Shown: piece by piece, positions 1 to 6,000 of the stretch | Layout of the letters: each line of letters starts with the position of its first letter | Numbering within the stretch: position 1 is the stretch's first letter | The notes under the pieces: model-generated | Told to the model about the DNA's origin: nothing | What the model saw: the letters and a program-made list of their open reading frames with translations, nothing else | Databases searched by the model: none | Assembly: GCA_035524675.1 (NCBI GenBank) | Contig: DATKOK010000034.1 | Location: forward strand, 1-6,090 | Length of the DNA stretch: 6,090 nucleotides | Direction of reading: 5' to 3' | From: FEN-987 sp035524675 | GTDB lineage: Archaea > Thermoproteota > Bathyarchaeia > 40CM-2-53-6 | Position numbers and translations under genes: made by a program

Positions 1-230
1 TCAACACAGAGCGTGTCATAGAACGAGTTTATGAAAACATCCTCAATTGCGAGCGTAGAAGTATACACGTTGAACGTGTCGGGTTCAACAGTCAACGCGA
101 CATGTAATGTTCCACCCGTTTGCTGAGCACGAACGGCAGGCGAGTGCATAAACGGTCCGAGCCCTAAAACTAGCAACGAGAGGAAAAATAGACCAAGTGT
201 CTTGCTGTTAATTACCGGATATTTCGTCAT
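1..230 (-). CDS. ABC transporter solute-binding protein, family 5 (N-terminal fragment, runs off the left edge)
   Basis: Reading the minus strand from the ATG at 230-228 gives 76 codons that stay open to the window edge, so only the N-terminus is visible. Residues 1-35 look like a Sec signal peptide: a short polar start with Lys3 and Lys10, a hydrophobic core at about 11-28, and a V-R-A site predicting cleavage after Ala35. There is no lipobox cysteine. The mature start (about 39-55, GGTLHVALTVEPDTFN) followed by a segment ending in FINSFYDTL matches the usual opening of family-5 solute-binding proteins, which bind peptides, sugars or metals outside the cell and deliver them to an ABC permease. 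The ligand cannot be told from this fragment, and permease and ATPase genes would be expected further left. No Shine-Dalgarno precedes the ATG, but a TATA-like element sits about 25 bases upstream, so a leaderless transcript is likely. The family assignment is fairly secure; the substrate is unknown. Confidence 0.85.
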   Translation of the reverse strand, partial: MTKYPVINSKTLGLFFLSLLVLGLGPFMHSPAVRAQQTGGTLHVALTVEPDTFNVYTSTLAIEDVFINSFYDTLCV

Positions 231-250
231 GATGTCGTGTTGGTTTTCCG

Positions 251-260
251 TAATATTTCT
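251..260 (-). promoter_or_regulatory. Candidate archaeal TATA box (with BRE-like purines) for a leaderless solute-binding-protein mRNA
   Basis: On the minus strand the stretch AGAAATATTA covers positions -30 to -21 relative to the ATG at 230. The AT core AAATATTA (258-251) is centred near -25, the spacing of an archaeal TATA box to its transcription start. No ribosome-binding site lies before this ATG, so transcription probably begins at or next to the start codon. This rests on position and composition only; a second AT-rich patch (TATAGAAG, about 300-293) is a weaker alternative. Confidence 0.45.
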
Positions 261-431
261 GAGCTTAGTCCTAACAGTATGTGTAATACTTGCTTCTATA
301 TTCCTAACCGAATTTGTTGATACTATCGCGTTAGTTTCATCTATTTTGACAGTTCGCGTTCATTCTGGTATCGTTCGATGTGTCATGGTGAGATCAAGAA
401 GCAAATCGATCAGCTCATTCATGCTTCAAAT

Positions 432-449
432 TTGATCCGCGTGGATCAA
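432..449. repeat. Perfect inverted repeat TTGATCC-GCGT-GGATCAA
   Basis: Seven bases (432-438) are exactly complementary to 443-449 across a four-base spacer. It lies about 200 bases before the solute-binding-protein start and about 45 bases after the [2Fe-2S] stop. It could be a hairpin in the 3' end of the upstream mRNA or a two-fold regulator-binding site. No U-run follows it on the minus strand, so it is not a typical intrinsic terminator. Confidence 0.5.
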
Positions 450-453
450 GCTG

Positions 454-477
454 CTGGCATTTTTGTTTCCTTGCCAG
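454..477. repeat. Perfect inverted repeat CTGGCA-N12-TGCCAG
   Basis: Six bases at 454-459 pair with 472-477 around a 12-base spacer that is T-rich on the plus strand (A-rich in the minus-strand RNA). It begins 18 bases after the stop codon of the [2Fe-2S] gene and sits four bases from the second inverted repeat, so it may form a 3'-end hairpin that stabilises or ends the redox-module mRNA. Six base pairs with a long loop is modest, and function is uncertain. Confidence 0.35.
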
Positions 478-494
478 GTTGCGTCTCGCTCAGT

Positions 495-812
495 TTAGAG
501 TTGTTCCACAACTAGGTCTCTAACTATCTTGAACCCGGGTAGGGGTTCAATTGTCATGTCCCCTGAGACTTCCGTGTGGCATGAGAGCCCAGCTTTATTG
601 TCTATCTTTACGTTGCATCTTGCGCAGATTCTTCTGTGGCAGGACGTGTGGGAGTGGTAGGCGAGGCTCGGATCGAGGTTCTCATAGATGTAATCTAAGG
701 CATCCATAACGGTCATTCGTGGTGTTAATGGTACTTCGTAAGTTTGGTAGTGTTGGGAACTATCTACGGCTGGATCGAAACGTGCGACTCTAACTTTGAT
801 CTTCTTCTCCAT
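495..812 (-). CDS. Single-domain [2Fe-2S] ferredoxin-like subunit (N-terminal half of SdhB/FrdB type)
   Basis: This 105-residue protein carries electrons to or from the flavoprotein encoded just upstream. It has the plant-type ferredoxin fold of the SdhB/FrdB N-terminal domain: a beta-rich start with RFDP, then C-x4-C-x2-C-x11-C (Cys58, 63, 66, 78 counted from the ATG), so all four [2Fe-2S] ligands are present. It ends in GFKIVRDLVVEQL, matching the stretch that closes this domain in SdhB. Usual SdhB proteins are about 230-250 residues and continue into a domain with [4Fe-4S] and [3Fe-4S] clusters; that part is absent here and not found downstream. I chose the ATG at 812-810 over an in-frame GTG at 821 because AGGTGA (823-818) lies five bases before the ATG. 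The ATG starts one base after the flavoprotein TAA, implying translational coupling. The cluster type is secure; the redox partner beyond the flavoprotein is unknown. Confidence 0.9.
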   Translation of the reverse strand: MEKKIKVRVARFDPAVDSSQHYQTYEVPLTPRMTVMDALDYIYENLDPSLAYHSHTSCHRRICARCNVKIDNKAGLSCHTEVSGDMTIEPLPGFKIVRDLVVEQL

Positions 813-813
813 T

Positions 814-2568
814 TTATTCACCTAGTTCCTTTACGGCGCGAATTATGCCTTCTTCGAAGCCGAATTTTACTCGCGGAGGTTTCAGCTTCGTGGCTGTGAT
901 CGGGCGTGTGGTTAAGGACATCTTTCCTTTCGACTGTCTCACTACTATCTCCCTAAGCCATCGACGGTTGTCGGTTTCCGGGTAGTCAGAGCGGTTGTGG
1001 ACTCCTCGGCTTTCTGTTCTTAGCAAGGCTGAACGTGCAGATGCGAGTAACACCTGTGAGATGCCTTCGACCTCGATGGTGTCCATCCACTCTTTGTTAT
1101 AGGTCCGGGTTTGAGTTTTTATTGAAATTCGAGGCAGTTCGTTTGACAGTATGGAGTCGAGTTCGCGGACAGCCAACTTCAAGCTTGTGCCATCTCTGAT
1201 CACCCAGAGATTCTTGTCAGCGATAACTGTGATCTTCTTCTTCAGCTCGATGGGGCTTGGGCCGTCTTTGTTGGAGAAGGGGCGGGTGAGACGTGACTCG
1301 GTCCTCCTAAATTGAGTAACGTCAAGTTCCCTAAGCCTCGCTTTCTTCGAGTGGGCTGCAGCATTTTTCCCGGCTATTGCCCCTTGAACGAGTATCTGCG
1401 TAATCGCGGAGGCCACTCGATTTGCGCCGAACAATCCGCCAGAGCATTCGCCGGCAGCGTACAGACCCTTTATGTTCGTTTCAGTGCGTTCGTTCACTGC
1501 AATCCCGCCTTCCATATAGTGCGCCGCGGGAGCGACTTCGACTGCGTTGCCTTCCTTAAGCCAGCTTACGAGATTCGAAAAATCAGTTCGCAGCCACTTC
1601 CAGCCTGGGTAGATCTTCTCGGCTTCGTCGAGAATGTTAAGGGGGACTGTCTTTATGGAGTAGTATGTCCCGCCTCTTGGTGATCCGTCGCCTCTCAATA
1701 CAACTCTAGTTGCGGCCATTGAGAAGATTAGTTTGTTCCATTCTGTTGTTGTCGCTATCCGGTAGATCGATGGGTCGTATTCGTCTTTCAAAAATGGGCG
1801 TCCATGTTTCTCTAGTAGGTCGCCAAACATCTCGATTAGAATGTATGGGAAGATGTCGCCGCGCAAGGCTGGTGGCCATAATATCACGTTAGGGCAGAAA
1901 GTGACCATCTCCATGTTCACAAGATCTCCTCCAGCTCGGTACGTTGCAGCGTGCAGCGTTCCTGTCAATCCGCCAGGTGCACTTGCGAATGAGTACGCCC
2001 GTTGCCACCCGCCGGTCGCGATTACTACGGCTTTCGACCGAATTGCTTCAACTGACCCTTTGTTAACGTCGAGTCCTGCTACGCCGGTTACGGATCTGTC
2101 CTGCGTAAGGATGTCCGTTACGTAGAAATCGTCTCTGATCGCGATCTGCCGTTTCTTCACTTGTTCTGTGAGAACCTGATTCAGATCCGTGCCCTGGGTG
2201 AGAATAGCGCGTTTGCCGTCCCACATGTATTTCATTCCCCAGTCGATCATTTCTTTTGTTCTCGCCGGGGCGTCACGAACATACGCTTCAACCATCTTCT
2301 GGTTGTTCAGGTAGTAGCCCTGAACCAAAATGTCGTGGAAGAAGTCTTCCATACTGTCCGATTCATTCCCTTCAAGCCCTATCCTGGCAGCTCCTCCGCC
2401 GTCCAGGGTGATGTCTGCTCCAGCCATCATTGTGGCCCCGGACTTTCCTGCAGCGCCATTTGACACCAGAATGGTCGCCGATCCCTGATCATGCGCTTCA
2501 ATAGCAGCTCGTAGACCTGCTCCTCCGCTTCCAATCACAGCGACGTCAAACAGATTTTCAGTTGGCAA
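814..2568 (-). CDS. FAD-dependent fumarate reductase/succinate dehydrogenase-like flavoprotein with altered active site
   Basis: This 584-residue soluble flavoprotein would pass electrons between an organic substrate and the [2Fe-2S] protein encoded next. Near the N-terminus GSGGAG (13-18) is the Rossmann FAD-binding loop, with ATGG (184-187) and the late FAD motif GLYAAGECSGGLFGANR (368-384). The C-terminal domain keeps SRGVHNRSDYP (520-530), typical of the SdhA helical domain. HYMEGGI (350-356) retains one substrate-binding His, and Arg384 in GANR the substrate Arg. The usual covalent-FAD His is Ala45 (SGAT), so flavin should be non-covalent. The His of the FQFHPT motif is Cys225 (VTFCPN), and the shuttle Arg appears to be Lys279. 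No signal peptide or membrane segment is seen. The frame opens only at a TTG (2568); a good ribosome-binding site points instead to an ATG at 2581 one base out of frame. Superfamily is secure. Substrate is not: it could be a fumarate/succinate-like acid or something quite different. Confidence 0.92.
   Translation of the reverse strand: MPTENLFDVAVIGSGGAGLRAAIEAHDQGSATILVSNGAAGKSGATMMAGADITLDGGGAARIGLEGNESDSMEDFFHDILVQGYYLNNQKMVEAYVRDAPARTKEMIDWGMKYMWDGKRAILTQGTDLNQVLTEQVKKRQIAIRDDFYVTDILTQDRSVTGVAGLDVNKGSVEAIRSKAVVIATGGWQRAYSFASAPGGLTGTLHAATYRAGGDLVNMEMVTFCPNVILWPPALRGDIFPYILIEMFGDLLEKHGRPFLKDEYDPSIYRIATTTEWNKLIFSMAATRVVLRGDGSPRGGTYYSIKTVPLNILDEAEKIYPGWKWLRTDFSNLVSWLKEGNAVEVAPAAHYMEGGIAVNERTETNIKGLYAAGECSGGLFGANRVASAITQILVQGAIAGKNAAAHSKKARLRELDVTQFRRTESRLTRPFSNKDGPSPIELKKKITVIADKNLWVIRDGTSLKLAVRELDSILSNELPRISIKTQTRTYNKEWMDTIEVEGISQVLLASARSALLRTESRGVHNRSDYPETDNRRWLREIVVRQSKGKMSLTTRPITATKLKPPRVKFGFEEGIIRAVKELGE
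818..823 (-). promoter_or_regulatory. Ribosome-binding site AGGTGA that decides the [2Fe-2S] gene start
   Basis: AGGTGA reads toward the ATG at 812 with a five-base spacer. It lies inside the last codons of the flavoprotein gene and overlaps the alternative GTG start at 821, which makes that GTG unlikely. This supports coupled translation of the two subunits. Confidence 0.75.
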
Positions 2569-2585
2569 TATTGGAACTCATAGTT

Positions 2586-2590
2586 CTCCT
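2586..2590 (-). promoter_or_regulatory. Ribosome-binding site AGGAG pointing at an out-of-frame ATG
   Basis: AGGAG stands four bases before an ATG at 2581-2579. That ATG opens only a seven-codon frame ending at TGA 2560-2558, overlapping the flavoprotein start. The distance to the in-frame TTG at 2568 is 17 bases, too far for normal pairing. Either the seven-codon frame is a leader coupled to the flavoprotein or one base is extra between 2579 and 2568. Confidence 0.6.
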
Positions 2591-2591
2591 T

Positions 2592-2712
2592 GAACAGACT
2601 GATTATGTTTGTTTCGCCTTCAGGTCTAAGTTGAAAATCAAGAGTCGTCGGATACTTAACGAAAACGGGGTTTTCAGAAATATTAGAAATCGAGTAGCCA
2701 TGAGGACCTTAA
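2592..2712. other. Intergenic region between dodecin and flavoprotein genes, with a short inverted repeat
   Basis: About 120 bases separate the dodecin stop from the flavoprotein ribosome-binding site. They contain a perfect six-base inverted repeat with a three-base loop (2661-2675, GAAAAC-GGG-GTTTTC on the plus strand) and, just after it in the direction of transcription, an AT-rich GTTAAGTAT (2660-2652) that could be a weak TATA element. The hairpin may end or stabilise the dodecin mRNA. These are weak signals, so it is open whether dodecin and the flavoprotein share a transcript. Confidence 0.35.
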
Positions 2713-2913
2713 CTATCGTTCTACCTTGAACCCGATCTTCACGACTACCTGGTACTGAATCACCTTGCCATTCTGAATGCTTCCCCGGAACGAGGTTGCT
2801 TCAAACCATTGCATCTGCTTCACAGTCTTTCCTGCTTCTTCGACAGCGTTTCGAGTTGCCTCTGCAAAGCTCTCCTTTGATTCTCCAACGAGTTCGATGA
2901 CTTTCCAAACCAA
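2713..2913 (-). CDS. Dodecin, small flavin-binding/storage protein
   Basis: This 66-residue protein matches the dodecin family, whose members form hollow dodecamers in the cytoplasm that bind riboflavin, FMN or FAD and buffer free flavin. Counting from the proposed start it opens with (M)VWKVIELVGESKESF, the typical first beta strand and helix, followed by a helix to about 32 and then QWFEATSFRG and QYQVVVKIGF strands. Trp36, which in the Halobacterium protein stacks on the flavin ring, and Gln55, which contacts it, fall at the same numbers here. I place the start at the TTG at 2913-2911 because GGAGGTGA (2926-2919) lies five bases before it and the length then matches the family. The in-frame GTG at 2922 sits within that ribosome-binding site and would add three atypical residues. 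It precedes a large FAD enzyme on the same strand, which suggests a linked role in flavin supply. Identity is secure; the exact flavin is inferred only as a type. Confidence 0.95.
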   Translation of the reverse strand: MVWKVIELVGESKESFAEATRNAVEEAGKTVKQMQWFEATSFRGSIQNGKVIQYQVVVKIGFKVER

Positions 2914-2918
2914 ATCGC

Positions 2919-2926
2919 TCACCTCC
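2919..2926 (-). promoter_or_regulatory. Strong ribosome-binding site GGAGGTGA that decides the dodecin start
   Basis: This is a full-length match to the complement of the archaeal 16S rRNA 3' end, five bases before the TTG at 2913. The GTG at 2922-2920 is part of the site itself and therefore unlikely to be the initiator. Confidence 0.75.
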
Positions 2927-3006
2927 GCGGATACGGGGCTGTGTCTTCGTCACCGCAGGTATTTCTGTGTGTTCCTGCTGCTTTCTCGTAGATTCTACTC
3001 GTGACC
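2927..3006. other. Short intergenic region upstream of dodecin
   Basis: This 80-base gap follows the stop codon of the large secreted protein. It contains an 11-base palindrome (GTAGATTCTAC, 2988-2998) and an AT-rich patch on the minus strand (GAAATAC, about 2965-2959) that could serve as a weak TATA element. Neither is strong. A different functional class of gene on each side suggests a promoter here, but the sequence does not prove it. Confidence 0.3.
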
Positions 3007-6000
3007 TCACAACTTTCTCATTAGTGACTCTAACGTTCGCAACTGTTTCTCGTAATCCGATGGAGTGAGTGCAATCATCAGAGAACTCGAAGAGTTTAGA
3101 GCAGGAGTGTTGTTGAGTTCCAGCGTGAAGTCGTAGCCCGCTGATGCTTGTCCGGGAGAAATACTTGCGTTAGTTTGAATTGTACTATATCCGGGCAGTG
3201 AGATGCTGATGTTATAGCTTCCTGGGTCAAGATAACCGTCGTAGTAGCCGTCCCAGGAATACTGAGTTATGTTATAGTTGTCGGTTGTTGCGTCGAGTTG
3301 GGCCCATGAGACGGTTCTAAGTTGATTGTCGAGGGTGAATCCGAGGACTTGTCCTTGGATGTATCCGCGTTTGTCGAGTTTGAATATGGCTGAAGTTTCG
3401 CCGCCTAGGGGGGCCACTGGTATTTGCCAGGGCTGTTGCTGAGAGTAGGGGCCGAGGCTGTTGGGTGAAAGAGTGAGTCCTGTGAATCCGAAGAGTGAGT
3501 GTGGGTTGTTGAGTATTGTGTGGAAGCTGTCTCCTTCAAGGAGTCCTTCGGGGGGCGGGTACCAGTTACTTACGGGTGGAGCGGTTCCGCTTGGGAATAC
3601 GGGCGTTCGATATTCGTTCCAGCAGTCGACCTCAACAGTAAATGTATTATCGGACTTGCCGGTTGCGCTGATCCCGTAGGGCATTGAATCGATTGGTTCC
3701 CCCGTCCCGTTAACCCACGGTGGGGATGAAAGAACCCCTGCGTTCTGCCCATCAAGGGGGTCACCGAACACGTCGTAGATGCCGCCGAGGAAGATTCGCA
3801 CCATTTGCGTGTGGTATGGGATTGCGGTTCTCCATTCGTTCAAGCCCCAAAAGTTGACGTTCGTTTGGAACGTTCCAAAATCGCTCAAGCCATCGCGGTC
3901 AGTGTCACTGTCAAATGCTTGCCAGCCGAGGATTGATTCGCCCTGTGCGCCGATCTGCCAAGACCCGTACCATAGGAATGTGTCGGCTGAGCTGGTTGCG
4001 TTCACCGTCGTTATCGAACCAGTATTTTGGGGGTTGTTGCCTGGGGACGGGGAGGGGCTGAATGGGTCTGGGTAATATGTTTCATAAATCGAGACTAGGG
4101 GAAGCCGGTTGCTTCCGGTGAATCTGCCCAGTCCGAAGAAATCTGAAGAGTCGTAATCGCTCCGGGTTGTGGCGCTGTCGGGTCCTTTAGTTGCGGCTGC
4201 TGCCACCAAGTAGCCGGAGCTGTCGAATACTCGAACGCGCATGCTCATGTTGTATTGAGTTGGCGCGAGTAATCCTTCGGTTGTAAAGGGAATGAAAAGG
4301 GTGATGTTGATGCCTTTCAGAAGGTCCATTTTGATGTCGGATATGCTCCCTTCCGTTGAGTACACGGTGGTTTCCCGGGTTTGGAGGTAGCCGTACGTGA
4401 GGGCGTATGCTGAGTAGAATCCTGTCGGAAGAGACTCGCTCGACGTGAAATTGTCTGATACATCGAACCTGTAGTAAGAGGGGACCTCTAGGAATCCGCC
4501 GATGTTCCAAGTGGGATAGTATGTTTGACCGTACAATACGCCGTTCAGCAGGCTTGGAAAGATGCCGGGACCATCGACGTCTGCCTCGGAGTAACCATCC
4601 CACTCGTTCACGACGATTGTTGAACCAATTGGATCAGTAGGGTCGACGACTTGCGGCAACATTGGACAGTAAGGCGGAGAAGCTGAGGGGTTGTAGCATG
4701 ATGGTTGCATGGTGGGCTCTACATCTCGATCTCCTCCCGCGGCAGAGAGGAATGGGTAACCGACATACCCTTCATTCAGCTGAGGCGCACTGCTGAACAC
4801 GTAGATTCTAAGTCGGGCGCCAGGAAACTCCCAGGGTCTCTGAACTCTTGGTTTCTGCCAATCTATGCTGTATAACGTCATGTTCAACCGCCCAGCGCGA
4901 TGCATGTTTGATTCTATCTGCGTCGAACCCGACGTTATGAACGCTGAATCAGCTTCGGACTGCAGGTAGCCTCTCATGTACAGGTAGATACGGTACGTTC
5001 CGGTTGTGATACCGTAATCCCTGTATCCTTGGTAGAGTAGGTACGAGTATCTAACTCCAATCGTATCTGGACCTATCATCCCGAACCCGTTAACCTCAAT
5101 CCTTGCGATGGTCTGATTGCTGAGAACAATCGTGAAATTAATTCCAACCAGTGTTCCAGCGGAATCGCGAACTTCCGCGACCAAGTAACGGTTCCCCTTC
5201 GCCAAGCCAGTCGCCAAGTTGCCCGGGCATCCGTCAATGGGGCAATCTGTGAGCGTATTCTCCTGGTCGTGAAAATGGACGGTAATGTTCACTGAGCCTG
5301 AATAGCGAAGGTAGACGGGGACGATTACGTTCCCGTTCCATTCGTACTTCGAGACCGTAAAGGACGCGGGAACAATCACTCTTCCGTCAAGACCGGTTTG
5401 AGTGTAGCCGTTGATCCAAGCTCTGACCCAGTAGCGTCCAACGCCCAAACCATCGGACCATGATGCGTAGCTTTGCGGAATGTGCCCGTCGAAATTGGTT
5501 GGAGTGCCGAAGAGACCTTCGACTCCGAACTGGAATGTGAACCCGTCGGTGCCTCCGCCGTTTGTGAATGTGCCTGAACTGTCGACCCACCAGTACCGTG
5601 CTGGACCTACGCCGTTGGGTTTTGCGCACGCGTCTACGTTCCCGCCGCAGAGTATCGGCGAGAGTGAATTATAGTTCGGATTAGCCGTCGCTGACGGGTA
5701 GAGGGTTGAGTAGTAGGAGAAGGTTGAGAACCACGGAAACGCGACCGGGCGAGGGGTTGGAAGGTTGGGATGGTTTGAGAAGTAATCCCAATCGTAAGCC
5801 ATGTACGGTTGGGTCGAATAGTTTAGCGGCGAGAACGCTACCCGGTCGGTTGAACTGTAGCTATCGCTGTCGTACATTTCGATGTAGACTGGTCGTGGAG
5901 CCGCGGGCCAGTTGACTGCGCCGTAATCGCCTCGACTGTAGATTGTTCCCTTGACGACTATTCCTGGGTCTATGTACCCGTCCAAGTGCAAGGATTGGGT

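Larger units (their letters stand above)
231..494. other. Intergenic region between the [2Fe-2S] gene and the solute-binding-protein gene
   Basis: This 264-base gap holds no convincing gene. The end next to the [2Fe-2S] gene carries two adjacent perfect inverted repeats (432-449 and 454-477), and the other end carries the TATA-like element before the solute-binding-protein start. Four GATC tetramers fall within 392-447. Nothing after the [2Fe-2S] stop encodes the missing cysteine-rich C-terminal domain of an SdhB-type protein. The gap most likely marks a transcription-unit boundary. Confidence 0.6.

Noticed and set aside
202..435. Hydrophobic 77-codon plus-strand frame, possible small membrane protein
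   Set aside because: It is antisense to the signal-peptide start and promoter of the solute-binding-protein gene, has no ribosome-binding site that I can see, and its hydrophobicity follows from the AT-rich promoter region.
495..812. [2Fe-2S] gene as a truncated pseudogene of full-length SdhB
   Set aside because: It ends cleanly at a domain boundary with all four ligands, a good ribosome-binding site and tight coupling to the flavoprotein, and no remnant of the second domain follows.
1312..2463. Several plus-strand frames antisense to the flavoprotein
   Set aside because: All are covered by a strongly conserved flavoprotein on the other strand, and none shows a motif or a ribosome-binding site.
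2801..3010. 69-codon minus-strand frame overlapping dodecin
   Set aside because: It shares bases with the well-supported dodecin gene in another frame and shows no recognisable family or biased composition of its own.
4187..4603. Arg-rich 138-codon minus-strand frame
   Set aside because: It lies wholly inside the large secreted-protein gene in another frame, and its Arg/His-rich composition is typical of an out-of-frame shadow.
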